Source: Streptomyces caelestis (GTDB lineage: Bacteria; Actinomycetota; Actinomycetes; Streptomycetales; Streptomycetaceae). Taken from it: a stretch of DNA of 64,000 bases. Every line of letters starts with the position of its first letter. The first letter of the stretch is position 1. The notes beneath the pieces are model-generated. The model saw only the letters and a list, made by a program, of their open reading frames with translations, did not search any database and had not been told where the DNA came from. Of the stretch, positions 7,832-16,860 are shown in pieces. The position numbers and the translations under genes are program-made. The DNA lies in contig NZ_LGCN01000017.1 of the NCBI RefSeq assembly GCF_001279005.1, positions 142,835 through 206,834 of the forward strand. The letters are read 5' to 3'.

Positions 7832-8737
7832 ATGGCACAGAACACCGTTGAGAAGACTCCCGTCACCCTGCTGGGCCTCGGCGCGATGGGCGCCGCGCTG
7901 GCCCGTACCTGGCTCGCCGCCGGCCACCCGGTCACCGTCTGGAACCGCACCCCGGCCCGCTCCGCGCCGCTCGCCGCCGAGGGGGCGAAGGTCGCGGACG
8001 GCGCCGCCGCCGCCGTCGCGGCGAACACGCTCGTCGTCGTCTGTCTGCTGGACGACGCCTCGGTCGAGGAGACGCTGGCCGGCGTCGACCTGGCCGGCCG
8101 GGACCTGGTCAACCTGACCACCGGTACCCCGGCCGAGGCCCGGGCCCGCGCCGAGTGGGCCCGTGAGCGCGGCGCCCGCTACCTGGACGGCGGGATCATG
8201 GCCGTCCCGCCGATGGTCGGCGTCCCCGAGGCCGGCGGCTACGTCTTCTACAGCGGTTCGCGGGAGCTGTTCGAGCAGCACCGGGAGACGCTGCGCGTAC
8301 CGCTCGGCACCACCTACGTCGGTGCGGACGCGGGCTTCGCGGCCCTCCACGACGTGGCCCTGCTCAGCGCCATGTACGGGATGTTCGCCGGGGCCGCGCA
8401 CGCCTTCGCCCTGATCCGCGAGGAGGACATCGACCCCGCGTCGCTCGCCCCGCTGCTCGCCGACTGGCTCGTCGCGATGGCCCCGTCCGTGCACCAGACC
8501 GCCGACCGGCTGCGCAGCGGCGACTACACCGAGGGCGTCGTCTCCAACCTCGCCATGCAGGTGGCCGGCACACCGACCTTCCTGAGCACCGCCGAGCAGC
8601 AGGGCGTCAGCCCGGAACTGCTCGCCCCGTACTTCGCGCTGATGCGCCGCCGTCTGTCCGAGGGCAGCGGCGAGGAGGACCTGACGGGCGTGATCGACCT
8701 CCTCGTGCGCCGGCCGGCGTCCCCCCGCTCCTCGTGA
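7832..8737 (+). CDS. NAD(P)-dependent oxidoreductase, imine-reductase-like
   Basis: A 301-residue cytoplasmic enzyme. The N-terminal Rossmann fold starts at LLGLGAMGAALARTWLAAGH (about 11-30) with the GxGxxG motif, then VTVWNRTPAR, where the arginine after the second strand suggests NADPH preference. The C-terminal all-helical domain ends with the LSTAEQQGVS segment common in beta-hydroxyacid dehydrogenase/imine reductase proteins. Substrate unknown. ATG 7832 begins directly at the fold and lies 96 bases from the divergent HxlR regulator, which suggests induction by an electrophilic or toxic compound. Confidence 0.85.
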   Translation: MAQNTVEKTPVTLLGLGAMGAALARTWLAAGHPVTVWNRTPARSAPLAAEGAKVADGAAAAVAANTLVVVCLLDDASVEETLAGVDLAGRDLVNLTTGTPAEARARAEWARERGARYLDGGIMAVPPMVGVPEAGGYVFYSGSRELFEQHRETLRVPLGTTYVGADAGFAALHDVALLSAMYGMFAGAAHAFALIREEDIDPASLAPLLADWLVAMAPSVHQTADRLRSGDYTEGVVSNLAMQVAGTPTFLSTAEQQGVSPELLAPYFALMRRRLSEGSGEEDLTGVIDLLVRRPASPRSS

Positions 8738-9072
8738 GAACCGGTGTCCGGGTCGGCGGCCGTCGGACGCGGGCGGGGCGACCGCGTCGATCCGCGGCGC
8801 GGCCGGGGCACCGCGACAGCCGCCGCCTTCGCCGCTCCGCGCGGTGCCGGGATCGCCGTACGGGCCCGCGCCGCCGCACACGCCGGTCTCCGGCGGCGTG
8901 AGCTCGACGCGCTCGCCGTTCACGCGGGGGCGTGTCCGGCCGAGGTGTGCCGTCGTCGGCCGTGGGGCCCGACGACGAGGGCGGGACACGGGTCTTCGTG
9001 GCGGGCGCGGTCGGCGCCCGGGCAAAGCGGCCGCGTCCGCGGGCGCCGCACCACGGCGCCCGCGGGCACCGC
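8738..9072. other. Convergent intergenic region
   Basis: No credible gene is visible; the open frames here lack start signals and are by-products of high GC. The only clear structure is the hairpin at 9037-9065, listed separately. Confidence 0.6.
9037..9065. terminator. Bidirectional hairpin terminator
   Basis: A perfect 12-bp GC-only stem (CCGCGGGCGCCG and its complement) with a 5-base loop sits between the convergent dehydrogenase and histidine-kinase genes. There is no U-tract, as is common in Streptomyces. Confidence 0.6.
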
Positions 9073-10503
9073 TCACCCGTCCGCCGGCCGGCCGGCCACG
9101 CCGCCCACCGTGAACCCGGTGACCGTGCCGCCGCCCTCCCGCCGGAAGGCGTACGGCGCCCCGCCGTGGGCGAGCGCGACCTCCCGGACGATGGAGAGAC
9201 CGAGCCCCGACCCCGGCAGGGAACGCGCGTCGGCGGCGCGGTAGAAGCGGTCGAAGACGCGGGTCAGGTCGTCGTCGGCGATGCCGGGGCCGCGGTCGCG
9301 CACCTCCACCCGGACCGTGCCCGGACGCGCCGGGCCCGCGACGTGGATCTCGACGGGGGCCCGGCCGTCCCGGTCGAACTTGACCGCGTTCTCCACCAGG
9401 TTGGACAGCGCCCGGGTGAGCATCCCGGGCCGCCCGTCGGTCGTGGTGTCGCCGCTCGCGCCCACCACGATCTCGCGTCCGGTGCGGCGCCGGGCGAGTC
9501 CCGCGACGTCCTCGGCGATGTCCGCGAGGTCGACCCGCCGCGGCGGCTCGGTGTCCGACTGCCCGGCCGCGAGGTCGACCAACTCGTTGACCAGGTCGGT
9601 CAGTTCGCGGGCCTCCTGGGTGAGGTCGGCGACCAGTTCCTCGCGGGTGCCGGGCGGCAGCTCGTCGATGCGGCGCAGCAGGGAGATGTTGGTGCGCAGC
9701 GAGGTGAGCGGCGTGCGCAGCTCGTGCCCGGCGTCCTGGACCAGCCGGCGCTGGTCCTCCTCGGACTGGGCGAGCCGGCCCAGCATCCGGTCGAAGGCGC
9801 GGCCGAGGCGCCCCACCTCGTCGTAGCCGGCGACGGGCACCTGGATGCCGAGCCGGCGCGTGCGGGCGACGGCCTCGGCGGTGTGGGTGAGGACGACCAG
9901 GCGGCGGGTGATGCGCCGGGCCAGCCACCAGCCGAACAGCCCGGCGCCGACCACCACCGCCGCCATCAGGATCAGCGTGCGCCGCTGGAGCGCCCGCAGC
10001 AGGTCCTCGGTGTCGCTGAACTCCTGCGCGACCTGCACCGCGCCGCGCTCGCCGCCCAGCGCGACGGTCGCCACCCGGTAGACGTCGTCGCCGACGTCGA
10101 CGTCCGCGTGCACGACCACCCGTCCCGCGGTCGCGGCGCCCGCGACCCGCCGGTCGGCGCCGACCACCGGTAAACCCGGGTTGCCCGGGTCGACGACGCC
10201 GCCGTCCGGCCCGAGCACCTGCACGTCGGTGCGCGCGGGCCGCACCAGGTCGTGGCCGGGCGCGGCGGAGGAGAAGTCGTGCGGCGACATCCGGTTCTCC
10301 CGGACCTCGTCCCGCAGGTCCTGCACCACCTCGTCGAACACGGACTGCTGGTCCACCCGCACCAGCCGGGCGGCGGCGTTGTACGACAGGATCCCGACCA
10401 GGACGGTGACGGTGGCGGTGACTGCGGCGAACGCCACCGCGAAGGTGGTTCCCAGGGACAGCAGCCGCAGCCGCCTGCGGGAGACCGGCCGCCCGTACGA
10501 CAC
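9073..10503 (-). CDS. Two-component sensor histidine kinase (MprB-like)
   Basis: A 476-residue membrane kinase. The first helix spans about 18-40, an extracytoplasmic region about 41-173, the second helix about 176-195, then HAMP, then the dimerisation box with the phospho-acceptor histidine at 260 (DAGHELRTPLTSL). The ATPase has the N-box NLVENAVKFD and the G-boxes RDRGPGIADDD and GLGLSIV. Its GTG start follows the regulator's TGA directly, so the pair is co-translated. The stimulus is unknown; MprB-type kinases often respond to envelope stress, which is only analogy. Confidence 0.92.
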   Translation of the reverse strand: MSYGRPVSRRRLRLLSLGTTFAVAFAAVTATVTVLVGILSYNAAARLVRVDQQSVFDEVVQDLRDEVRENRMSPHDFSSAAPGHDLVRPARTDVQVLGPDGGVVDPGNPGLPVVGADRRVAGAATAGRVVVHADVDVGDDVYRVATVALGGERGAVQVAQEFSDTEDLLRALQRRTLILMAAVVVGAGLFGWWLARRITRRLVVLTHTAEAVARTRRLGIQVPVAGYDEVGRLGRAFDRMLGRLAQSEEDQRRLVQDAGHELRTPLTSLRTNISLLRRIDELPPGTREELVADLTQEARELTDLVNELVDLAAGQSDTEPPRRVDLADIAEDVAGLARRRTGREIVVGASGDTTTDGRPGMLTRALSNLVENAVKFDRDGRAPVEIHVAGPARPGTVRVEVRDRGPGIADDDLTRVFDRFYRAADARSLPGSGLGLSIVREVALAHGGAPYAFRREGGGTVTGFTVGGVAGRPADG

Positions 10504-11223
10504 TCAGCCCTCCCGCAGCACGTAACCCACTCCGCGCACGGTGTGGATCAGCTGCGGCGCGCCGGGCTCGTCGAGCTTGCGGCGCAGGTAGCCGACGTAG
10601 ACGGCGAGGTTCTTGGAGCCGGGGCCGAAGTCGTAGCCCCAGATGCGGTCGTAGATGGTGGAGTGGTCCAGGACGATGCCCGCGTGGCGGACCAGCAGCT
10701 CCAGCAGCTCGAACTCGGTGCGGGTCAGCTCCAGTTCCCGGCTCCCCCGCCAGGCCCGGCGCGCCTGCGGGTCCATGCGCACTCCGGCCGCCTCCAGGAA
10801 CCGGCCGGAGGTGTCCGGCTCCGGCTCCGCGACGGGCTCGGGGGCCGGCGCCGCGGGGGCCGCCCGGCGCAGCAGCGCGCGCAGCCGGGCGAAGACCTCC
10901 TCGACGTCGAACGGCTTGACGACGTAGTCGTCGGCGCCCGCGTCCAGTCCCGCGATCCGGTCGGCGGTCTCCACCAGCGCGGTCAGCATCAGCACCGGCG
11001 TGCGGTCGCCCTCGGCGCGCAGCACCCGGCACACCTGGAGCCCGTCGATGCCGGGCATCATCACGTCGAGGACCAGGACGTCGGGCCGGCCGCGGTGGGC
11101 CTGCGCGAGGGCCTCGACGCCGTCGGCGACGGCCGTGACCCGGTAGCCCTCCAGGGTGAGGGCGCGTTCCAGGGCGTTGCGGATGGCGCGGTCGTCTTCG
11201 GCGAGCAGAACGGTGTGCGGCAC
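10504..11223 (-). CDS. Two-component response regulator, OmpR/MprA type
   Basis: A 239-residue regulator. The receiver domain (1-115) has the acidic pair ED at 9-10, the phosphorylated aspartate at 53 (LVLDVMMPGIDG), and the conserved lysine in VVKPFD. An Ala/Pro/Glu-rich linker leads to an OmpR-type winged helix at about 150-238 ending HTVRGVGYVLREG. It is the first gene of the pair with the kinase. Targets are not evident in the window. Confidence 0.93.
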   Translation of the reverse strand: MPHTVLLAEDDRAIRNALERALTLEGYRVTAVADGVEALAQAHRGRPDVLVLDVMMPGIDGLQVCRVLRAEGDRTPVLMLTALVETADRIAGLDAGADDYVVKPFDVEEVFARLRALLRRAAPAAPAPEPVAEPEPDTSGRFLEAAGVRMDPQARRAWRGSRELELTRTEFELLELLVRHAGIVLDHSTIYDRIWGYDFGPGSKNLAVYVGYLRRKLDEPGAPQLIHTVRGVGYVLREG

Positions 11224-11296
11224 GTGCCCAGTGTGCCAACCGCCGCCGCCCCGCGGCTCCGGCGGACGGCGGCGGGGGCCGCTTCTTACCCGTATC

Positions 11297-11905
11297 TCAC
11301 CCGGCGGGCCGCAGCGCCGCCAGCCGCTCCTCGAACGGGGTGACCTCCTCGAAGGAGTCCCGCCGGGGCCGCGGGCGGGCGGTGGCCGCCCCGGCCGTCA
11401 GCGCCGCCAGCTCCCCGGCCGCGCGCTCGATACGGCCGTCCAGGCCCTCGGCGCCCCAGTCCTCCGAGGCGGCGTAGACGCCGGTGGGGACGACGACGGC
11501 CTTGAGGTGGGAGAAGAGCGGCCGCAGCGCGTGGTCCAGGACCAGCGAGTGGCGGGCGCTGCCGCCGGTCGCGGCGATCAGCACCGGCTTCCCGGCGAGG
11601 GCGTCCTCGTCGGTGCCGCTCAGCGCGTCGAAGAACGACTTGAACAGCCCGCTGTACGACGCCGAGAACACCGGGGTGACCGCGATCAGCCCGTCGGCCC
11701 CGGCCACCGTGTCGAAGGCCTCGGACAGCGCCCGGCCCGGGAAGCCGTTGGTGAAGGTGTGCGCGATCTCGACGGCGAGGTCGCGCACCTCGATCACCTG
11801 GACGTCCGCCGGGGTCCGCGCGGCGGACGCGGCGGCCAGGCGGTCGCCGAGCAGCCGGGTGGAGGACGGGACGCCCAGTCCCGCCGAGACGACGACGAGC
11901 TTCAT
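11297..11905 (-). CDS. NADPH-dependent FMN reductase partner of an LLM monooxygenase (CE1759-like)
   Basis: A 202-residue flavodoxin-fold enzyme: MKLVVVSAGLGVPSSTR begins the FMN-binding loop, and TPVFSASYSGLFKSFFDAL and AATGGSARHS are further flavin-binding segments. It would supply reduced FMN to the monooxygenase encoded just upstream. Its ATG overlaps the TGA of the monooxygenase gene (ATGA), so the pair is co-translated. This LLM/FMN-reductase pairing is a recurrent actinobacterial operon. Substrate unknown. Confidence 0.88.
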   Translation of the reverse strand: MKLVVVSAGLGVPSSTRLLGDRLAAASAARTPADVQVIEVRDLAVEIAHTFTNGFPGRALSEAFDTVAGADGLIAVTPVFSASYSGLFKSFFDALSGTDEDALAGKPVLIAATGGSARHSLVLDHALRPLFSHLKAVVVPTGVYAASEDWGAEGLDGRIERAAGELAALTAGAATARPRPRRDSFEEVTPFEERLAALRPAG

Positions 11906-12996
11906 GCCTGTGCACCTTCCTCGGCCTTGGCTCCGGCCGACAGCGAGCCGTGGGTGGGCGCGTCCGGCACCTCGGCCGGGCGGTTCTTGGCGAACTCCGC
12001 GCGCAGCACCGGCACGACCTCCTCGCCGAGCAGGTCGAGCTGTTCCAGCACGGTCTTCAGCGGCAGGCCCGCGTGGTCCATCAGGAACAGCTGGCGCTGG
12101 TAGTCGCCGGCGTACTCGCGGAACGACAGCGTCTTCTCGACGACCTGCTGCGGGGAGCCCACGGTCAGCGGGGTCTGCGCGGTGAACTCCTCCAGCGACG
12201 GCCCGTGCCCGTAGACCGGCGCGACGTCGAAGTAGGGGCGGAACTCGCGCACCGCGTCCTGCGAGTTCCTCCGCATGAACACCTGGCCGCCGAGCCCGAC
12301 GATCGCCTGCTCGGGGGTGCCGTGCCCGTAGTGGGCGTACCGGGTCCGGTACAGCTCGATCATGCGCTTGGTGTGGTCGGCCGGCCAGAAGATGTTGTTG
12401 TGGAAGAAGCCGTCGCCGTAGTACGCGGCCTGTTCGGCGATCTCCGGCGAGCGGATGGAGCCGTGCCAGACGAACGGCGGTACGCCGTCCAGCGGGCGGG
12501 GCGTGGAGGTGAAGCCCTGCAGCGGGGTGCGGAACTTCCCCTCCCAGTCGACGACGTCCTCGCGCCACAGGCGGTGCAGGAGGGCGTAGTTCTCGATCGC
12601 GAGGTTGATGCCCTGGCGGATGTCCTGCCCGAACCAGGGGTAGACCGGGCCGGTGTTCCCGCGTCCCATCATCAGGTCCACCCGGCCGTCGGCCAGGTGC
12701 TGGAGCATCGCGAAGTCCTCGGCGATCTTCACCGGGTCGTTGGTGGTGATCAGGGTGGTGGAGGTGGAGAGGACCAGCCTCTCGGTGCGGGCGGCGATGT
12801 AGCCGAGCATGGTGGTCGGCGAGGACGGCACGAACGGCGGGTTGTGGTGCTCGCCGGTCGCGAAGACGTCCAGGCCCACCTCCTCGGCCTTCAGCGCGAT
12901 GGCGACCATGGCCTTGATCCGCTCGCGCTCGGTCGGCGTACGTCCCGTGGTCGGGTCGGGCGTGACATCCCCGACGCTGAAGATCCCGAACTGCAT
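11902..12996 (-). CDS. LLM-class flavin-dependent monooxygenase (CE1758-like)
   Basis: A 364-residue luciferase-like TIM-barrel oxidoreductase. Typical elements are the start MQFGIFSVGD, GEHHNPPF, LSTSTTLITTNDPVKIAEDFAMLQ, the phosphate-binding VDLMMGRGN segment and FVWHGSIRSPEIAEQAA. It uses FMNH2 delivered by the reductase encoded directly downstream with a 4-base overlap. ATG 12996 has a strong GGAGGG 12 bases upstream. The physiological substrate of this family is not settled. Regulation is probably by repressor binding at 13014-13030. Confidence 0.88.
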   Translation of the reverse strand: MQFGIFSVGDVTPDPTTGRTPTERERIKAMVAIALKAEEVGLDVFATGEHHNPPFVPSSPTTMLGYIAARTERLVLSTSTTLITTNDPVKIAEDFAMLQHLADGRVDLMMGRGNTGPVYPWFGQDIRQGINLAIENYALLHRLWREDVVDWEGKFRTPLQGFTSTPRPLDGVPPFVWHGSIRSPEIAEQAAYYGDGFFHNNIFWPADHTKRMIELYRTRYAHYGHGTPEQAIVGLGGQVFMRRNSQDAVREFRPYFDVAPVYGHGPSLEEFTAQTPLTVGSPQQVVEKTLSFREYAGDYQRQLFLMDHAGLPLKTVLEQLDLLGEEVVPVLRAEFAKNRPAEVPDAPTHGSLSAGAKAEEGAQA

Positions 12997-13013
12997 GGCC
13001 GCTCACCCTCCAG

Positions 13014-13034
13014 GTTGTTTACGCTTCAACTATA
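13014..13034 (-). promoter_or_regulatory. Promoter -10 and overlapping operator for the LLM/FMN-reductase operon
   Basis: On the minus strand TATAGT (13034-13029) is a good -10 box. Overlapping it and extending downstream is a repeat with perfect arms GTTG and CAAC (13014-13017 and 13027-13030). A repressor bound here would block transcription. The MarR protein encoded at 13428-13928 is the obvious candidate, by proximity only. Confidence 0.4.
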
Positions 13035-13427
13035 CCCCTGGAACGACTCCCCGCCCCCTCCTATTCCACCCCCGGCCGGACGCCCGCGGCACCGGCGCCG
13101 GCCGCCCCGCACCCCGCCCTCCGCCAGGCGCGCGTGCGCCTTCACCGCGCCGGCCGGCGGACACGTCTCCGCGCCCGGAGCGTGCGCACCCCCTCGTCCG
13201 CCGGCCGGGCCCCGTCGGCGGCCGCCCTCACCCCGCGCTCCGTGCCGGCGCCGCCCGCGGGACCGCACCGGCGTACGCGCCCCGTCCCGCACCCACGCCG
13301 GCGCCCACCCACCGGGCGCCGCCGCGTCGCGCAAGGCCTCACCCACCGCCTCCGCCGCACCGCCCGTGAAGCGCGCGGCACCGGGGGAGCGCACCGGCTC
13401 CCCGTCGTCCCCCCGGACCCGTGACCG
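13035..13427. other. Intergenic region between the MarR gene and the LLM operon
   Basis: About 390 very GC-rich bases upstream of the LLM promoter. Open frames on both strands lack ribosome-binding sites and have Arg/Pro/Ala-biased translations typical of non-coding GC-rich DNA. I see no further structure. Confidence 0.55.
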
Positions 13428-13928
13428 CTACGGCGCCGGGGCCGGCCGGTCGTCCGGGGACTCCCCCGACCGCAGCCGGGCCGCCTGCCGCGCGCTGAAG
13501 TCCGTCGTACGCCTCATGTGGTCGATGAACAGGGAGAGCTCGGAGTCGTCCAGGTCGTCGAAGAGCGCGAACCAGCCGCCGCCCAGCCGCTCCCACACCC
13601 GCCCGAACTCGGCCGCCCGCTCCGGCACCACCGCCACCAGCACCAGCCGCCGGTCCCCCGCGTCCCGCTCCCGCACCGCGTACCCCGCCCGCTCCAGCCG
13701 GTCCACCAGCCGCGTCGCCGAGCCGGTCGTCAGCCCCGTCAGCTCCGCGATCCGGCCCGTGGTCACCGGGCCGTCCTCCAGCGTCAGCAGGCTCAGGCAC
13801 TGCAGATCGGTGGGGTGCAGGCCCAGATGGTCGGCGAGCGCCTGGTTGAACAGGGCGTGGGCCGCCATGTACCGCCGGGACACCACGCCCAGCTCCGCCA
13901 GCAGCCCGGCCCGCGTGGTCCCCGGCAT
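13428..13928 (-). CDS. MarR-family transcriptional regulator
   Basis: A 166-residue regulator. A central winged helix at about 50-100 includes TTGRIAELTGLTTGSATRLVDRLERAGY followed by the wing RERDAGDRRLVLVAV, the MarR hallmark. Flanking helices form the dimer interface. ATG 13928 was chosen because AGAGGAG lies just upstream; longer frames have no ribosome-binding site. It is upstream of and co-oriented with the LLM/FMN-reductase pair, so it may regulate that operon. The ligand is unknown. Confidence 0.88.
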   Translation of the reverse strand: MPGTTRAGLLAELGVVSRRYMAAHALFNQALADHLGLHPTDLQCLSLLTLEDGPVTTGRIAELTGLTTGSATRLVDRLERAGYAVRERDAGDRRLVLVAVVPERAAEFGRVWERLGGGWFALFDDLDDSELSLFIDHMRRTTDFSARQAARLRSGESPDDRPAPAP

Positions 13929-14496
13929 GCGCAGCTCCTCTCCGCTCCAGCGGATGTATCCCACCTCCGGCCCGCGACAGGCGCCGCCCATCAGGTGACA
14001 CACCCGCATGCGGCGCCGCCCCGCCGCCCTGCCGGATACCGGCGGCGCCCGGCCGGTCCTGCGGGGCGTGCGCGAACACCGCGGCCGGACGGGGGCGGCC
14101 GGCGGCGTCCTCACCCCGGCGCCCGCGGTTCCGTCGCCGCCCTCCGGCCCGGCGCCCACCCCGGCCGTGGCCCCGCCGCGCACGGCGGGATCGTCGTCGC
14201 CGGTCCGCCCCCGCGGGACGTGATCGCCGACGGCCGCCGCCCGGACCACCGGGACGCCACCGGCGCGCCGGCCCGCCCCGCCGGACCGGCCGTGATCACA
14301 CGGGCGCCGCGCGACGGCCGACGTCCTCGGACCACCGCCTCCGGCAGCGCCCCCCGCCGGTCCACGGCCCCGCGCGCCCCACCCGTGATCCGCCTCCCGC
14401 CCCGGAGGGCCACCCGTCCCCCCGCCCCGCCGGGCCCCCGGCCTATGCTGGCCGCGCAGGTCCCGACCGCGAGCCAGCACGCCCGAGGAGCAGCCC
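13929..14496. other. Intergenic region upstream of the SDR gene
   Basis: This stretch of 568 GC-rich bases separates the divergent MarR and SDR genes. No gene, repeat or clear hairpin stands out. It must contain the promoters of both flanking genes, but I could not pick a convincing -10/-35 pair. Confidence 0.5.
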
Positions 14497-15273
14497 ATGG
14501 CCACCGCCGTACCGCCCGCCGCGTCCCGCATCGCCGTCGTCACGGGTGCGAGCAGCGGGATCGGCGCCGCCACGGCCCGCCGGCTCGCCGAGGCCGGCTA
14601 CCGCGTCGTCCTCACCGCCCGCCGCAAGGACCGCATCGAAGCCCTCGCCGAGGAGATCACCGCGGCCGGCCACGCGGCGACGGCCTACCCGCTGGACGTC
14701 ACCGACCGCGCCGCCGTCGACGAGTTCGCCACCGCCTTCAAGACCGTCGGCGTCCTCGTCAACAACGCCGGCGGCGCGCTCGGCGCCGACCCGGTCGCCA
14801 CCGGCGACCCGGACCAGTGGCGCACGATGTACGAGACGAACGTCCTCGGCACCCTCCACCTCACCCAGGCCCTGCTGCCCAAGCTGGACGCGAGCGGCGA
14901 CGGCACGGTCGTCGTCGTCTCCTCCACCGCCGGCCACGCCACCTACGAGGGCGGCGCGGGCTACGTCGCCGCCAAGCACGGCGCGCACGTCCTCGCCGAG
15001 ACCCTGCGCCTGGAGATCGTCGGCCGTCCGGTGCGCGTGATCGAGATCGCGCCCGGCATGGTCAGGACCGACGAGTTCGCCCTCACCCGCTTCGGCGGCG
15101 ACGCGGAGAAGGCCGCCAAGGTCTACCAGGGCGTCGCCGAACCCCTCACGGCGGACGACGTGGCCGACACCATCACCTGGGCGGTCACCCGCCCGCCCCA
15201 CGTCAACATCGACCTGATGATCGTCCGGCCCCGCGCCCAGGCCTCCAACACCAAGGTCCACCGGGAGCCCTGA
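14497..15273 (+). CDS. Short-chain dehydrogenase/reductase (SDR)
   Basis: A 258-residue classical SDR. It has TGASSGIG at about 17-24 for the cofactor, NNAGG in the fourth strand, the catalytic serine in VVVSSTAGH, and YVAAK with catalytic Tyr and Lys. The ARRKDR loop after strand two favours NADP(H). C-terminal segments resemble the YdfG/serine 3-dehydrogenase-like subgroup, which acts on hydroxy acids; the real substrate is uncertain. GAGGAGCAG precedes the ATG. Its stop overlaps the next start by one base (TGATG), so the downstream membrane protein is co-translated. Confidence 0.9.
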   Translation: MATAVPPAASRIAVVTGASSGIGAATARRLAEAGYRVVLTARRKDRIEALAEEITAAGHAATAYPLDVTDRAAVDEFATAFKTVGVLVNNAGGALGADPVATGDPDQWRTMYETNVLGTLHLTQALLPKLDASGDGTVVVVSSTAGHATYEGGAGYVAAKHGAHVLAETLRLEIVGRPVRVIEIAPGMVRTDEFALTRFGGDAEKAAKVYQGVAEPLTADDVADTITWAVTRPPHVNIDLMIVRPRAQASNTKVHREP

Positions 15274-15410
15274 TGCCCGACAGCGAACAGCGCCGGCTGG
15301 CCCTGGAGAAGAAGCGCGAGCGTTACGTCTGGTACTACCTCGGCTACTTCCTCTTCGGCATCCACATCGTCGCCTTCGTGATGATCTACGCGGTGACGCA
15401 CGCGAAGTAG
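15273..15410 (+). CDS. 45-residue single-pass membrane protein
   Basis: A short reading frame starting in the last base of the SDR stop codon. Residues 1-18 are charged (RRLALEKKRERY) and residues 19-41 form one hydrophobic, aromatic-rich helix (YYLGYFLFGI...) before the end THAK. The TGATG junction points to translational coupling. The composition is clearly coding-like rather than random GC-rich sequence. I recognise no function; it might anchor or modulate a membrane complex. Confidence 0.75.
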   Translation: MPDSEQRRLALEKKRERYVWYYLGYFLFGIHIVAFVMIYAVTHAK

Positions 15411-15451
15411 CGGCCCCCGCAGGGCTCCGCCCTCCTCGCCGCCTCCTCGCG

Positions 15452-16645
15452 TCAGCCCTTCACGCAGACGACCTGCTTCAGCTTCGCGACGACCTCCACG
15501 AGGTCCCGCTGCTGGTCGATGACCTGCTCGATCGGCTTGTACGCGCCCGGGATCTCGTCCACGACGCCGGAGTCCTTGCGGCACTCCACGCCCCGTGTCT
15601 GCTCCTCCAGGTCCTTCGTCGAGAAGCGCCGCTTCGCCGCGTTGCGGCTCATCCGCCGACCGGCGCCGTGCGACGCCGAGTTGAAGGAATCGGCGTTGCC
15701 GAGGCCCTTGACGATGTACGAACCCGTGCCCATGGAGCCCGGGATGATCCCGTACTCGCCGGACCCCGCGCGGATGGCGCCCTTCCGGGTCACCAGCAGG
15801 TCCATGCCGTCGTAGCGCTCCTCGGCCACGTAGTTGTGGTGCGCGCTGATCTCCGGCTCGAAGGCGGGCCGGGCCTTCTTGAACTCCTTGCGGACCACGT
15901 CCTTCAGGAGCGCCATCATGATCGAGCGGTTGTACTTCGCGTACTCCTGCGCCCAGAACAGGTCGTTGCGGTACGCCGCCATCTGCGGGGTGTCCGCGAC
16001 GAAGACGGCGAGGTCGCGGTCGACCAGGCCCTGGTTGTGCGGGAGCTTCTGAGCGATGCCGATGTGGTGCTCGGCCAGTTCCTTGCCGATGTTGCGGGAA
16101 CCGGAGTGCAGCATCAGCCAGACGGAACCGGCCGTATCCGTGCATATTTCGACGAAATGATTGCCGGATCCGAGCGTTCCCATCTGCTTCGTGGCACGTT
16201 CCTGACGGAACTTGACCGCATCCGCCACCCCGCCGAACCGTCCCCAGAAGTCGTCCCAGCCGCCGGTCGCGAAGGCGTGGAAGCGGGACGGGTCGACCGG
16301 GGCGTCGTGCATGCCCCGCCCGACCGGGATCGCCTGCTCGATCCTCGACCGCAGCCGCGACAGATCGCCGGGCAGGTCGTTCGCCGTCAGGGACGTCCGC
16401 ACCGCCGACATGCCGCAGCCGATGTCGACGCCCACCGCCGCCGGGCACACCGCGCCCCGCATCGCGATCACCGACCCGACCGTCGCGCCCTTGCCGTAGT
16501 GCACGTCCGGCATCACGGCCAGGCCCTTGATCCACGGCAGGGTGGCGACGTTCCGCAGCTGCTGGAGGGCGCCCTCCTCCACCGTCGCCGGATCCGTCCA
16601 CATCCGGATCGGCACCTGCGCGCCCGGCAGTTTCACGTACGACAT
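15452..16645 (-). CDS. rtcB: RNA-splicing ligase RtcB
   Basis: A 397-residue RtcB-family enzyme that joins 2',3'-cyclic phosphate (or 3'-phosphate) ends to 5'-OH RNA ends using GTP and Mn2+. Metal-site elements are visible: VDIGCGMSAVRT with the Cys ligand, GSGNHFVEI, and HSGSRNIG followed by HH. PGSMGTGSYIV is present, and the guanylylated histidine lies in ASHGAGR near residue 320. The start is ATG 16645, preceded by GAGGACGTT; upstream in-frame codons lack support. RtcB in bacteria serves RNA repair. No archease or RtcA gene is next to it. Confidence 0.95.
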   Translation of the reverse strand: MSYVKLPGAQVPIRMWTDPATVEEGALQQLRNVATLPWIKGLAVMPDVHYGKGATVGSVIAMRGAVCPAAVGVDIGCGMSAVRTSLTANDLPGDLSRLRSRIEQAIPVGRGMHDAPVDPSRFHAFATGGWDDFWGRFGGVADAVKFRQERATKQMGTLGSGNHFVEICTDTAGSVWLMLHSGSRNIGKELAEHHIGIAQKLPHNQGLVDRDLAVFVADTPQMAAYRNDLFWAQEYAKYNRSIMMALLKDVVRKEFKKARPAFEPEISAHHNYVAEERYDGMDLLVTRKGAIRAGSGEYGIIPGSMGTGSYIVKGLGNADSFNSASHGAGRRMSRNAAKRRFSTKDLEEQTRGVECRKDSGVVDEIPGAYKPIEQVIDQQRDLVEVVAKLKQVVCVKG

Positions 16646-16860
16646 AACGTCCTCGTCCCCCAGAAAACCAACAGAAGTCCCGAATCGCAAAACCGGCGCC
16701 AAGGTCGGTGAAAAGGGATGACGGACCGGCGTCCACGGCAGTGCGTGCGATACACATTGTCTGCCGGGGACGCCCCCGTGCGGCAAGCGATTAACCAGCG
16801 GGGACACTGGGGAGACCCGGCGGGCGGCAGCCCGCACCCGCCGTCGAGAGGAGCCCGACC

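Noticed and set aside
7823..11239. A 1,138-residue open frame on the minus strand
   Set aside because: It is the off-frame shadow of the response regulator and kinase joined to the antisense of the dehydrogenase; composition is Arg/Ala/Gly-rich with no domains.
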